A stretch of 64,000 nt of DNA, from the NCBI GenBank assembly GCA_964484205.1, contig CAZAEZ010000027.1, forward strand, positions 1 through 64,000, in the 5' to 3' direction. The notes under the pieces were generated by a model, which saw only the letters and a program-made list of their open reading frames with translations, had not been told where the DNA came from and did no database searches. The translations under genes were made by a program, and so were the position numbers. This document shows, piece after piece, positions 26,356 to 37,200 of the stretch. The first letter of the stretch is position 1, and each line of letters opens with the position of its first letter. This stretch comes from M3007 sp964484205 (GTDB lineage: Bacteria > Bacteroidota > Bacteroidia > Chitinophagales > Saprospiraceae).

Positions 26356-28212
26356 TTAATGTCCGTGATCATGCTCGCCCTCTTTCAGCGGGATATACTG
26401 CGGAATATATTCTTCGCCACCTTTACCATAATCATAAGCCCAACGTTGAACGCTGGGGATATTACCCGGCCAGTTGCCATGGCCTGCTTTAATCGGCGTT
26501 GTCCACTCCAGGGTATTGGCACCCCACGGGTTTTTAACACGAAGTTTACGGCCGCTGAAAATGGAATAAAAGAAGTTGATCACAAAAACAATTTGCAAAA
26601 AGAAGACAACAATTGCAGCCACTGTGATAAACTGGTTCAGTTCGGTAAAGTGCCGGAACGCATCAAAGGAAGCGCCGCCGTCATAATAACGCCGTGGCAT
26701 ACCGGCCATACCCGTATAGTGCATGGGCCAGAAGATGGCGTATGCACCGATCATCGTTCCCCAGAAATGAATCCGCCCAAGCGTTTCATTCATAAAGCGG
26801 CCAAACATTTTGGGGAACCAGTGATAAATCCCGGCAAACATCCCAAAGAAAGCCGCAATACCCATAACAATGTGGAAGTGCGCAACCACAAAATAGGTGT
26901 CGTGCAATTGAATATCAAGTGCCGAGTTGCCCAGGAAAATACCTGTCAAACCTCCGGAGATAAACATGGAAACAAATCCCAGCGCAAACAAACTTGCAGC
27001 ATTAAACCGGAAGTTTGAGCCGTAGACGGTAGAAATCCAGTTAAACACTTTTACCGCCGATGGCACCGCAATTATCAGGGTGAAAACGACAAAAAAGTTA
27101 CTAATGAACGGGTTCACCCCGGACATAAACATGTGGTGGGCCCAAACGATAAACGACAGGAATGCAATCGCAAGGATGGACAATACCATGGCACGGTAAC
27201 CGAAAATTGGTTTGCGCGCATGCACCGACAATACCTCCGAAACAATACCCATGGCCGGCAGAATAATGATGTATACCTCCGGGTGGCCAAGGAACCAGAA
27301 CAAGTGCTGGAACAAAATCGGGCTCCCCCCTACGCGATCCAGGATTTCTCCACCCACAACGATTTCACTCAGGTAGAATGAAGTGCCCATACTCCGGTCA
27401 AACATCAACAAAAGCACGCCGGACAACAACACCGGGAAGGACAACACGCCAAGAATTGCCGTGATAAAAAAAGCCCAGATCGTGAGCGGCATACGCCACA
27501 GATTCATGCCTTTCGTACGCAGGTTCAACACTGTCGTAACATAGTTGATACCCCCCAAAAGGGCCGAAACAATGAACATGGCCATCGAAACGATCCACAT
27601 CGTCATGCCCGCCGCCGAGCCATCCGATGCCTGAGGAAGTGCACTGAGTGGCGGGTAGGCTGTCCATCCACCGGAAAACGGCCCAGTACTCAGGAACAGC
27701 GACAAAAACATAATTACGCTGGCCAGGAAAAAGAACCAATAGGAAAATGCATTCAGCAAGGGAGAAGCCATGTCGCGTGCTCCAATCTGCAATGGAATAA
27801 GAATATTGGAAAACGTACCACTAAGGCCCGCTGTAAGTACAAAAAATACCAGCACCGTACCGTGGATGGTTACCAGGGAATAGTAAAATTCCGGATCCAG
27901 TTTGCCAATTCCGGCATCGTTAACCTGTATCCATTTGCCCAAAATGGGCTGTAACCAAGCCATATCTGCCTCGGGGAATCCAAGTTGCAAACGGAAAATG
28001 ATCGACATGCCGGCCCCCATGAGCGCCCAGAATATCCCGGTGATCAAAAATTGGCGACCAATTATTTTGTGATCCGTACTGAAGATGTACGTCGTTAAAA
28101 AGTTCGACTGGAATTTGTCGCCATGATGATGCTCATGAAAATGATCGTCATAGCCCAGTTCCTGGGTAAGTTTGTCTTCCAACGTTTCAGCAGCAGTTAC
28201 TACTTGAGCCAT
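26356..28212 (-). CDS. ctaD: Cytochrome c oxidase subunit I
   Basis: The 618-residue catalytic subunit has the low-spin haem ligand His117 (TIHGTV), the CuB and cross-linked Tyr motif WFLGHPEVYIIILP (His310, Tyr314), the HH pair in VWAHHMFMSG, and the haem ligands in VAHFHIVMG. It reduces oxygen to water and pumps protons. The Tyr in HPEVY places it in the A family. The N-terminal His-rich segment (DDHFHEHHHGDK) and C-terminal GEHDHGH tail are extra. It is coupled to coxB by a 39-base gap. Confidence 0.96.
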   Translation of the reverse strand: MAQVVTAAETLEDKLTQELGYDDHFHEHHHGDKFQSNFLTTYIFSTDHKIIGRQFLITGIFWALMGAGMSIIFRLQLGFPEADMAWLQPILGKWIQVNDAGIGKLDPEFYYSLVTIHGTVLVFFVLTAGLSGTFSNILIPLQIGARDMASPLLNAFSYWFFFLASVIMFLSLFLSTGPFSGGWTAYPPLSALPQASDGSAAGMTMWIVSMAMFIVSALLGGINYVTTVLNLRTKGMNLWRMPLTIWAFFITAILGVLSFPVLLSGVLLLMFDRSMGTSFYLSEIVVGGEILDRVGGSPILFQHLFWFLGHPEVYIIILPAMGIVSEVLSVHARKPIFGYRAMVLSILAIAFLSFIVWAHHMFMSGVNPFISNFFVVFTLIIAVPSAVKVFNWISTVYGSNFRFNAASLFALGFVSMFISGGLTGIFLGNSALDIQLHDTYFVVAHFHIVMGIAAFFGMFAGIYHWFPKMFGRFMNETLGRIHFWGTMIGAYAIFWPMHYTGMAGMPRRYYDGGASFDAFRHFTELNQFITVAAIVVFFLQIVFVINFFYSIFSGRKLRVKNPWGANTLEWTTPIKAGHGNWPGNIPSVQRWAYDYGKGGEEYIPQYIPLKEGEHDHGH

Positions 28213-28251
28213 AGCCAGATAAATTTATTTTGTGTGAACTTTCGTTGGGTT

Positions 28252-29748
28252 CTAAAGTGTAATGGTAAAGTCTGTACGGCGATTTTTTGCCCGGTTGGCA
28301 TCCGAATCATTCGGAGCCAGCGGCTTGGAATCACCATAACCGACTGCACGCAAACGACCGGCAGCAATACCGCGATCCGTCAGATAAGCAGCCACAGCAG
28401 CGGCGCGTTGCTGTGACAATTGAAGGTTGGCTTCCGGGTCGCCGGTATCATCGGTATGCCCGCCAATTTCGATCCGGATTTGCGGATTGTCATTTAAAGC
28501 TGTAACCAGGTTATCCAACTCATATTTACTGTCGTTTTTCAAGGTCGAAGAGCCTGTATCAAACCAAACATAGTTCAAAACCAGCGTATTATCTGCGGCA
28601 TCAGCCGATTCAACCGCTGCTTTCACATTTGCGCTGAATTCTGCCGCACGCATCGGAACTTCGATATCCAATACTTTGTCCTTATTGGGATCATCATCCT
28701 TCCCGCGAAACTCGGTCAGGTAGAAGGACTTTTGTTCGCGATACCAGGCATCAAATTCTTCCTGGGAAACAACCCGAAATATCCGCTTCATGGAATAGTG
28801 CCCTTTACCACACAGCTCGGCGCAGGCAAGTTCGTATTCAAATTTCTCCCAGCGCTTCGGGCCGGTAGGATCGGCCGGATCAAAAGGTTCGTTGTATTCC
28901 GGGTATTTGCGGAGCTCATTCCGATACTCCGCCGTGGTTTTAATCGGGGTAAACACGAAATAGGTCGGCATACCGGGAACGGCATCCATCTTAACCCGAA
29001 AATGCACCAAATCGAAGTTGTGCAAAACATCTTTTGCCGTAATCCGCACGCGAACTTTTTTGCCAACCGGCAGATACAGTTCCGTACTTGGCAATACATC
29101 ATCCCAGTTTTTGGGATCGGTAAAGTCCTGTCCCAACTGGTTGCTCCCCGTCGTTAGTTTAAAATCGCGGGCGCCCAATTTGCCATCGGGACCCGGGTAG
29201 CGGATAATCCAGTTGAATTGCTGGCCGGTCGCTTCAATTTCCATGAAATCCTCCTCTGCACCGACATCAGCCATCACGGTATTCCAGGCATCGAGGCCGC
29301 GAACAACGAGCAAAGTCATCACCACAGCAGGTACCGCCGTCCAGATAACCTCCAGGCGATTATCGTGGGCGATAAACTCCGCCTTCCGATTCTCTTTCCA
29401 GCGATATTTGTATGCATACCAAAAGAGGGCAATATGGGTAAGCACGAACACAATCCCTGTCAGAATCAGGGTCAGGTTGAACATGCTGTCCAAAGCCCCA
29501 CCATGTTCAGAGGCCGAGGCGTGCGGGCCATACCCCATCATCTGATTTTTGTATGCCCATGCCGAAATCATAACGGCTAAAAGGAATACGACCATAAAGC
29601 CTAAAGAAAGCCATCCGTTCCATTTGCTGGCATCTTTACGGGCTTCACGTTCACCTTTAATCTCAGCCGTCAACTCAGTGACACGCCCGATCTGAACTAA
29701 AACGATCGTGATCAAAAGGATACAGAGAATTATAACAAGCGCTGTCAT
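28252..29748 (-). CDS. coxB: Cytochrome c oxidase subunit II fused to an OmpA peptidoglycan-binding domain
   Basis: The 498-residue protein has four likely membrane helices (about 2-21, 45-64, 88-113, 132-152) and a periplasmic cupredoxin domain. Its CuA ligands are His243 and the CAELCGKGHYSM set (Cys309, Cys313, His317, Met320). It takes electrons from cytochrome c or complex III. From about 388 to the end lies an OmpA/MotB-type domain (VWFDTGSSTLKNDSKYEL, IEIGGHTDDTGD, LSQQRAAAVAAYL, ANRAKNRRTDF), whose Asp and Arg residues bind the peptide of peptidoglycan in the family. Both domains lie on the periplasmic side, so tethering the oxidase to the wall is possible. One uninterrupted frame encodes the fusion. 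Confidence 0.93.
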   Translation of the reverse strand: MTALVIILCILLITIVLVQIGRVTELTAEIKGEREARKDASKWNGWLSLGFMVVFLLAVMISAWAYKNQMMGYGPHASASEHGGALDSMFNLTLILTGIVFVLTHIALFWYAYKYRWKENRKAEFIAHDNRLEVIWTAVPAVVMTLLVVRGLDAWNTVMADVGAEEDFMEIEATGQQFNWIIRYPGPDGKLGARDFKLTTGSNQLGQDFTDPKNWDDVLPSTELYLPVGKKVRVRITAKDVLHNFDLVHFRVKMDAVPGMPTYFVFTPIKTTAEYRNELRKYPEYNEPFDPADPTGPKRWEKFEYELACAELCGKGHYSMKRIFRVVSQEEFDAWYREQKSFYLTEFRGKDDDPNKDKVLDIEVPMRAAEFSANVKAAVESADAADNTLVLNYVWFDTGSSTLKNDSKYELDNLVTALNDNPQIRIEIGGHTDDTGDPEANLQLSQQRAAAVAAYLTDRGIAAGRLRAVGYGDSKPLAPNDSDANRAKNRRTDFTITL

Positions 29749-29772
29749 CGCAATATTTTTTTTCTAAAAACT

Positions 29773-29805
29773 CAAAAGTAGCCGGTTTGTTCGGGAGGCA
29801 GTCAA
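29773..29805 (-). promoter_or_regulatory. Bacteroidota-type promoter before coxB
   Basis: On the minus strand TTG (29803-29805) and TACTTTTG (29773-29780) are separated by 22 bases, a good match to TTG-N19-23-TAnnTTTG. It lies in the 118-base actF-coxB gap and would give a leader of about 18 bases. It suggests that the oxidase genes can be transcribed apart from act. Confidence 0.6.
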
Positions 29806-29866
29806 GCCTGGGTTTAATTAGATTCGCTCTGATTTATTTTTTTGACAAAACCATGATAAACAACAA

Positions 29867-31309
29867 TTAATGGTCATGGCCACCGTCTTCTCCTTCCGGA
29901 TAAGCACCTGTACTATGATGCAGGCTTTCTTCCAAAAACGGGTCTTTTAACGGCAAAAGCGGCGCCCGTTCCAGATTTCGGAAAAAGAAGAATAAAAACA
30001 AACTCAGAAAGCCAATAAGCACGCCTATTTCCTGCAGACCGGGGATGGTAAACCCTGCCTTGAAACTCGATAAAGACTCGTGGCCTTCAGCATGCGCCTC
30101 GCCATGGCCGGCATCTGCATTGTCATGCGCAACGGAGCCTTCAGCATGATCGTTTGTTGTTGCCGCGGCATGATCGGCACTGTTTATCGGGGCGGCTTCA
30201 TGATGACTGGTCATTTTACCTTCAGCCAGTTCTTTGGCTTCATGTGCGGCGATCCGGGCGCCTGGTTTGATCATATAAAAGAAATCCCACCAGTGGCCAA
30301 AAAACACGATCAGGCAAACAAAAAACATGGTCCCGACCTTGCGTTTGGTGTCGTTGCGCATCAGGATGAGAAAGGGCGCAACAAAGTTCAGCAACATATT
30401 ACCCCAGAAAAGTACGGGGTAGTTTTCCATACGCTCTTTGAAGTAAATCGTTTCTTCACCTACGTTGGCATACCAGATCAGCATGAACTGGTCAAACCAC
30501 AAATACATCCAGAACACACTGATACCAAAAATATACTTTCCAAGATCATGCAGGTGCTCCCGCGTTACATATTCCAGATACCCCTTCGATTGCAGGTACA
30601 AGATCACCATAACCATGAGCGCCAATCCGGCAAGCAACAAAGAAATTGTGGAATACCAGGCGAACATCGTGCTGTACCAGTGTGGGTCGATGGACATAAC
30701 CAATTGCCACAGAAATACCGTGCTCAAAAAACCACCCAGGGGCAAAAACGAAGCGGCCCATTTGCGCTCCTTTTTGTAATAGTCGAATGAGGCGGTTTCA
30801 TGCTGATCCTGTGCCAGGGAGTTCTGCCGCATTTTGTAGGCCCAGAAAGACCAGATCCCCAGGAATCCCAAAACGCCGACTGTGAAAAACGCCGGGCTTA
30901 AGAAACCGGACTTGCCCGCAATAATGTCATCGTAAACAGGATTGGCAGGGTCGGCAATACCCGGCGTATTCCAGTGATACAAATGGTGGAAATGCCCCCA
31001 TACACCGGCTACGATAACGAGCAATAAAACAAGTCCGACGAGCATGAATTGGCTTAAGGCCTCCCAAACCCGTTTTACTGCCACGATCCAACCGGCAAAA
31101 GCCGTGATTTGCGCAGCCAGGAAAAACATGGCCGTGAAAGCGATGCCGGTGAAGAACACCGCGTTGTGCAGATAGTTAGTCCAAAAGCGGGTATGATATT
31201 CGTCATCACCCACTGCCGACCAAACCAGGCAAAGCACGCCGAGGCCCATTCCAATAAACAGGTTGCGTTTCAGTTTGCCGTCAAATACGAATTGCGTATT
31301 TAGATTCAT
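29867..31309 (-). CDS. actF: Alternative complex III subunit F (quinol:cytochrome c oxidoreductase)
   Basis: The 480-residue protein has about ten hydrophobic helices in the NrfD/PsrC-like fold of ActF. The last third is a hydrophilic His/Ala/Glu-rich loop (about 375-435, HDNADAGHGEAHAEGHES), then one more helix and a DGGHDH tail. In alternative complex III, ActF is one of two large membrane subunits linked to quinol oxidation and possible proton movement. I start at the ATG (MNLNTQFVF). An in-frame GTG lies seven codons upstream. Confidence 0.88.
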   Translation of the reverse strand: MNLNTQFVFDGKLKRNLFIGMGLGVLCLVWSAVGDDEYHTRFWTNYLHNAVFFTGIAFTAMFFLAAQITAFAGWIVAVKRVWEALSQFMLVGLVLLLVIVAGVWGHFHHLYHWNTPGIADPANPVYDDIIAGKSGFLSPAFFTVGVLGFLGIWSFWAYKMRQNSLAQDQHETASFDYYKKERKWAASFLPLGGFLSTVFLWQLVMSIDPHWYSTMFAWYSTISLLLAGLALMVMVILYLQSKGYLEYVTREHLHDLGKYIFGISVFWMYLWFDQFMLIWYANVGEETIYFKERMENYPVLFWGNMLLNFVAPFLILMRNDTKRKVGTMFFVCLIVFFGHWWDFFYMIKPGARIAAHEAKELAEGKMTSHHEAAPINSADHAAATTNDHAEGSVAHDNADAGHGEAHAEGHESLSSFKAGFTIPGLQEIGVLIGFLSLFLFFFFRNLERAPLLPLKDPFLEESLHHSTGAYPEGEDGGHDH

Positions 31310-31416
31310 ATTGCAGAGCCGGTTTCGCACCGGTATTTAGATGTTCACTTTTAATTCTGCAGGCAAAAGCACCGGGGTTTTAAGCAGCACTGCCTTATCC
31401 TGCATTTTTATTCAGT

Positions 31417-32115
31417 TTATTTGGCTTGCAATGAACGGATATAGTTGATCACATGCCAGCGTTCTTCGTACGATAGTTTATCGGAGTAGCCGCCCATTAC
31501 GTTTTTACCGTACATGATCGCGAAATAGTACCGCCCGTCGCCGGCATTTTTCATTTCGTCGTCCAGGAAATTTTTCGGTGCCGAAGGGTATTTTGCATTC
31601 GGTCCGGCATACAAGAATCCTTGCCCATCGCCTTTTTCACCGTGGCAAATACCGCAGTAAATATCATACAACGGCTTGCCTTTTGCCACACTGGCGGCAT
31701 CCGTCGGATAGGCCGTGTTTACCAACTCCTGTTCACAGCGCAGACGTTCCTCCTCCGTGTTTTCATAGTAAAACGGGACATCGCCGTTCACCGGAGCAGC
31801 AATGGCATTGGGAGCATTTTTCCCACGCACAACATCGATCAGGCTGCTGCCATTGTAATACACCGCAGTATATCCACGTGGGATAGTCCCGGTGACTTTA
31901 CTCCGTGGCTGGGAAAGGTCCGCTTTGTGGAACGTGCTTTCATCGTCCCAGTGGTTCCAGGAGTAGCTGCTCAGCGTGTTGGCTTCATAACTCACCGGAT
32001 GGTACATGTCCGGCATATATTCATGCCCTGTCTTGTTTTTGCTGGCTGGGGAGCACAGCGAAAATAACCAGGCAAACAGGGCAATCCCGATAATGGCGCC
32101 AATTGCGTATTTCAT
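31417..32115 (-). CDS. actE: Alternative complex III subunit E, monohaem cytochrome c lipoprotein
   Basis: The 232-residue protein has a lipoprotein-type signal (ALFAWLFSLC, Cys21) and one haem c motif CGICH at 154-158, with a likely Met ligand in MYGKNVMGGYSD. It carries electrons from the complex toward the CuA site of the oxidase. Place and spacing (63 bases after actD) fit the act order. Confidence 0.9.
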   Translation of the reverse strand: MKYAIGAIIGIALFAWLFSLCSPASKNKTGHEYMPDMYHPVSYEANTLSSYSWNHWDDESTFHKADLSQPRSKVTGTIPRGYTAVYYNGSSLIDVVRGKNAPNAIAAPVNGDVPFYYENTEEERLRCEQELVNTAYPTDAASVAKGKPLYDIYCGICHGEKGDGQGFLYAGPNAKYPSAPKNFLDDEMKNAGDGRYYFAIMYGKNVMGGYSDKLSYEERWHVINYIRSLQAK

Positions 32116-32178
32116 AATTTATAATGTTCGTTGATCGTAACTGGATTTTCGTCCGTTTTTACAAAAAACAGGCGTTGG

Positions 32179-32712
32179 TTAAATCTCTTTTTCGTGCACT
32201 TCAGCAGCACCGGTTTTTGTAAAAAAGGACTGCAGGCTGTCTACGTCTTTTTTACCGGATTCACTGACGTCGAACGCGATGCAAAATTTATCATCCGTGA
32301 TGCGGTTATCCAAAATTTTGGGTTTTACGCCAGGCCACATGCCGCAAATCGTATAAAACGTGAGCGTCATCCCCCAGGCAGAAAACAAAACCGTCATCTC
32401 AAAAGTAATCGGAATGTAAGATGGAATCGGCCAGTATGGCTTGCCGCCAAAAATTATCGGCCAGTCGCTGACAACTGCCCATGACATGAATCCAAAGCCA
32501 AAAAGACAGCCAATAGCGCCATAGATAAAGCCCAGATAATGCAAACGGCTTTCGCTAAGACCCATGATAGGATCAAGACCGTGTACCGGGAACGGAGTCA
32601 ACACATCCATAATATCGAGATGCGCATCTTTTGCCGACTTAACCGCCGTTTTCAGGTCTTCTTCGTCGGTATACAGTCCATACAGGACTTTTTTAGTTGC
32701 TGCAGCAGCCAT
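32179..32712 (-). CDS. actD: Alternative complex III subunit D (DUF3341)
   Basis: The 177-residue protein has a cytoplasmic alpha/beta N-terminal part (VLYGLYTDEEDLKTAVKSAKD) and two membrane helices (about 65-85 and 104-124), as in DUF3341/ActD. The N-terminal region also holds the FPVHGLDPIMGL motif. It carries no cofactor and stabilises the membrane part of complex III. It follows actC by 50 bases. Confidence 0.9.
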   Translation of the reverse strand: MAAAATKKVLYGLYTDEEDLKTAVKSAKDAHLDIMDVLTPFPVHGLDPIMGLSESRLHYLGFIYGAIGCLFGFGFMSWAVVSDWPIIFGGKPYWPIPSYIPITFEMTVLFSAWGMTLTFYTICGMWPGVKPKILDNRITDDKFCIAFDVSESGKKDVDSLQSFFTKTGAAEVHEKEI

Positions 32713-32762
32713 ATAGTTGAGTTAAGAGACTGAATTTTTAAAAATAGTACCGGGTTAGGCAG

Positions 32763-34184
32763 TTAGTTATCTTCTTTTTTTATCTGAATCGTGGATTGCC
32801 CGCCGTGCGCCGTAGCATTTTTTCCAATAAACTGACTGCCAGCCACTTTCAGAATGTGTTTTACTTCTGCAATTGCAACAACCGGTGCAACGCGGGTGAA
32901 GATCAGGAAGAGGAAAAAGAACAGTCCAAGCGTACCGGAGAAAAGCGAAATTTCGACCCAGGTCGGGCTGTAGTAACTCCAGGATGACGGCAGGTAATCG
33001 CGGGCCAATGTGGTTGCAATGATCACAAAACGCTCAAACCACATCCCGATATTCACTACGATCGACAGGAAGAACGTCCACCAAATACTGCGGCGGATTT
33101 TCCGCGACCAAAAGAGCTGCGGGCTCACCACATTGCAGAACATCATTCCAAAGTATGCCCACCAGTAAATACCGAATACCCGGTTATAGAACGCAAACTG
33201 CTCATAAATATAGCCGGAGTACCAGGCGATGAACAACTCCGTGAGGTAAGCCACCCCAACGATCGTACCGGTCAGCACGATTACTTTGTTCATCGAATCA
33301 ATATGATTGAGCGTAATGTATTCCTCCAGTTTAAGCACTTTCCGGGTAATGACCATGAGTGTTTGCACCATGGCAAAACCAGAGAAAATAGCGCCCGCAA
33401 CGAAGTACGGCGGAAAAATAGTGGTATGCCAACCTGGAATCACAGAGGTGGCAAAGTCGAAGGATACGATCGTGTGTACCGAAAGTACCAGTGGCGTGGA
33501 AATACCCGCCAGAATCAGCGACAATGACTCCCAACGCTGCCAGTGCTTGGCGCTGCCTGTCCAGCCAAAAGAGAAAATTTCGTACATCTTGCGACGGAGC
33601 CCGGAGGCCCGGTCGCGCACCGTAGCCAAATCAGGCACCAGGCCGGTATACCAGAACAACAACGATACCGAGAAGTATGTCGAGATAGCGAATACGTCCC
33701 AAAGCAGGGGTGAGTTAAAGTTTGGCCAGAGCGGGCCGCGGGTGTTCGGAAAAGGAAAGATAAAAAAACCTAACCAAAGCCGTCCCATGTGGATAAGCGG
33801 AAACTGTCCGGCACAAATTACCGCAAAGATTGTCATGGCCTCTGCGGCTCGGTTTACACCGGTACGCCAGCGTTGCCGGAAGATCAGCAAAATAGCGGAG
33901 ATCAGGGTGCCGGCGTGACCGATACCGATCCACCACACAAAGTTGGTGATATCCCACCCCCAGTTGATGGTCCGGTTCAGGTTCCAGGAACCGATACCTT
34001 TCCAGATCGTCCAACAGACCGCGAAAACGTAAAGGCCAAGAAATGCAGCCGCGAGTGAAAAGGCAATTATCCACTCCCTGGAGGGAGCCTTTTCAGTGGG
34101 CGAACTCAAATCCTCCGTGATATTATGGTAAGATTTGTTGCCTTCGATGAGTACGTGCCGTACAGGCGCTACAGCTTGAGACAT
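32763..34184 (-). CDS. actC: Alternative complex III subunit C (NrfD/PsrC-like)
   Basis: The 473-residue membrane protein has about ten helices and the NrfD family features WGWDITNFVWWIGIGHAGTL and RAAEAMTIFAVICAGQFPLIHMGR, which form the quinol-binding region in ActC. With ActB it passes quinol electrons to the iron-sulfur chain. It starts 51 bases after actB. Confidence 0.93.
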   Translation of the reverse strand: MSQAVAPVRHVLIEGNKSYHNITEDLSSPTEKAPSREWIIAFSLAAAFLGLYVFAVCWTIWKGIGSWNLNRTINWGWDITNFVWWIGIGHAGTLISAILLIFRQRWRTGVNRAAEAMTIFAVICAGQFPLIHMGRLWLGFFIFPFPNTRGPLWPNFNSPLLWDVFAISTYFSVSLLFWYTGLVPDLATVRDRASGLRRKMYEIFSFGWTGSAKHWQRWESLSLILAGISTPLVLSVHTIVSFDFATSVIPGWHTTIFPPYFVAGAIFSGFAMVQTLMVITRKVLKLEEYITLNHIDSMNKVIVLTGTIVGVAYLTELFIAWYSGYIYEQFAFYNRVFGIYWWAYFGMMFCNVVSPQLFWSRKIRRSIWWTFFLSIVVNIGMWFERFVIIATTLARDYLPSSWSYYSPTWVEISLFSGTLGLFFFLFLIFTRVAPVVAIAEVKHILKVAGSQFIGKNATAHGGQSTIQIKKEDN

Positions 34185-34235
34185 ATTATTCGTTGATCGT
34201 TATCGATGTTAGTTCGGTAAAAAGGGTTATTGGGT

Positions 34236-37200
34236 TTATGAAAACATATCCTCGTTGGCGTTGTGCACCTTGGCAGAATATTCGACTCCGGGCCGTGTAT
34301 TAATTTCTTCCAAGACCTGATAGGCAAGCGGCCCCATTTCCTTCCGGGCTATACTGACTGCGCTTTCCGGGTTGTTCAGGTTGCCGAATACGATAGCGCC
34401 GGTTGGGCAGGCTGTTTGGCAGGCTGTGCGGACATCGTTGTCAAGTACCGCCCGGTTTTCCTGCTTGGCAGTCAGTTTGCCTTCCTGAATGCGCTGGACA
34501 CAGAACGAGCACTTTTCAATAACCCCGCGGCTGCGCACCGTCACGTCGGGGTTGAGTACCATGCGAACAAGGTTATCGGCATAATAAGGCTTTTCATCGC
34601 CTTCCGCCCAAAAGACTTGTTCTTCGTTGGCTGGCCAGGTATCCGCGGTCGTGTAGTCCAGCCAATTGAAGCGGCGGACTTTGTACGGACAGTTGTTTGC
34701 GCAATAACGGGTACCGATACAGCGGTTATACGCCATCTGGTTAATGCCTTCCATCGAGTGGTTGGTAGCATTTACCGGGCAAACGTTTTCGCAGGGTGCG
34801 TTATCGCAGTGCTGGCACATCATGGGCTGGTATACCACTTTGGGATTTTCCAGATCGCCGTAAAAATAGCGGTCGATGCGCAGCCAGGTCATTTCGTGGT
34901 GCCGGTGTACCTCTGTCTTGCCAACTACAGGTACGTTGTTCTCGCTCACACAGGCCACCTGGCAGGCGCCACAGCCAATACAGCTGTTGAGGTCGATATA
35001 CATGCCCCACTTCAACCCGGTACCATAAAAATCGGTGCGGTCGGGGTAGAGCGTTTGTTCGTTCAAGTGTTTGGCCTCCGCGTGGAATTCGGACATTTTC
35101 TCCGCCAATTCCGGCAGTTCATTCAGGTTAACCTGGAAAATGATCGAGCGATCGGTAAGTGCTCCCTGGAAACCTTTATTGCCCAGCGTTTTTTCGTCAG
35201 CATTAATGATTGCGCCTTCTTCCTTACCCATTGCCGTCACACCCATTGTGTGGTGATACTGTACGCAGGCAAACTTTTTATCGGCGCCAACTTTATCAGA
35301 AACTTTTGCTTCCTTGGCAAAATATTGGGTCAAACCACCATCTATCGGAAGCCAGGGATTGACATTTACGCCGAATCCAACACCGCAGCCACCGCTTTCC
35401 CGGCCACCGCCAAGAGCGATCGCCACGGTACCCGGCAATTGACCGAAAGTGCGCACTACCGTGCATGTCAACTTTTGGCCGTTTACCTCCACCTCGACAT
35501 TATCGCCATCATTCAGGCCTTTCCAGCCGTTGATCTCATTCACGCCATCCCATTCCACGGGAATGCTCAGATAGTTCCCCCAAACGGTACGGTGCAACGG
35601 ATCGGGCATTTCCTGCAACCAGGGGTTATGTGCATATTGGCCGTTGCCAATATTTACTGTTTCATAAAAAGCAATTTCAACCTCACTGCTGCCTGGTTGT
35701 GTAACTGCAGCAGCATTAAGCGAAATTCCCGGATTGAACGTTACCGTCGTGGCTGCCGCCGGTGCTTCAAATACACCGTCGTGCAGACTCATATCCCAAA
35801 ATGCGGTTGGCGTACTGTATTTGCTTTGGGCGCCAAAAAGATTGCTTGCCCAATGGGATTTCAGATACTGATAATACGGCTGGTCATCCTGGCGATTCAG
35901 ATTGGGGCTGTCGGCCCATTCCAGCAAGGAATGTTCGGCCTGGCGGGTATCGAACAAGGGGGCGATGGTCGGTTGGATCAGGCTGTAGTGCCCGGTTTTC
36001 GGCTCGGCATCACCCCAGGATTCCAACTGGTGGCTGGCAGGCGCCGAATGTGTGCAAAGTGCCGTGGTTTCATCCATCGTCCCGGCAAAGGAAATCCGGG
36101 TATTTACTTTGGCAAAGGCCTCTTTAAACTGCGTTGCATTCGGCAATTCAAACGCCGGATTAGCGCCCCACACGATAGCCACTTGTACCTGGCCGGCGTT
36201 CATTTCACCGATCAAACGGGCCATATCGCGTTCGTCGCCTTGCCGCAGGTTGTTTATTGTTCCAAAATCAATGGTCTGGTTGATGTTACCCAGCAAGTCA
36301 TTGATCTTGTTGACGATGACCTGCTCCATAATATTATTGGAGCCGGAAACCACCAGCGACTTGCCTTGACTTGCCACCAATTCGGCAGCCACTTTTTTCA
36401 ATGCAGCTTTGGCCTTGTCATTCAGCGCCGGAGCGCTTATTGAGGAGCCGCCCAGTTTAGCGGCAACTTCGTTGTGCAGCGTACAAATAGCTGCGCCGAG
36501 TTCACTGGGTTTGATCTGAATCCGGTTATCGGCATTCGAGCCGGTAAGGGTCATTTTTCCCTCAACCTGATAATGACGTGACATGGCAGCGCCTTTCATC
36601 GACTTGATCTTGCGCTTTGCAGCATAATCCCGGGCATATTCGATCGGGCTGATCCAGGTGCCCAAAAAGTCGGCATCGAACGAAACAATCACATCGGCTT
36701 CGCCAAATTTGTAGGTCGGAACACCCCGTACGCCAAAGCACTGCTGGTTGGCAGCCAATAATGCCGCGCTCGAAACCGGGTCGTAGGTCACCACTTTGGA
36801 ATTCGGATATTTTTCCATGAATTCCGCCAGCGCTTTTTTGGCCGTCGGGCTGATGATCGTGTTGATGATCAGGCGCACATTGCCGCCCAACTGGAGTTGG
36901 CCTTTGATCTTGTTGTCCAGATCGGCCCAACCCAAAGATTTCACTTCCCCTGCTTCGATGGTGCCGGCATTTTTGATGCGGCGCGTATCGTAGAGGCTCA
37001 ACACCTGGGCCTGAGCCCGGGCACTGGTGCCGCCCGAAGTAACGCTGCTCAGCGTATTCCCCTCTATTTTGATCGGCCGGCCTTCCCGCGTTTTAACCAA
37101 CACAGCGCAATAATCACCGCCATGTACAAACGAAGAGGCGAAGTAGTTGGCCACTCCTGGAACGATATCATCCGGTTTGGTTACGTAAGGAATTGCCTTT

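Noticed and set aside
34263..36443. 726-residue open frame on the plus strand opposite actB
   Set aside because: It is the shadow of a long, strongly biased coding region. Its translation has no recognisable domain, and actB has full family features on the other strand.
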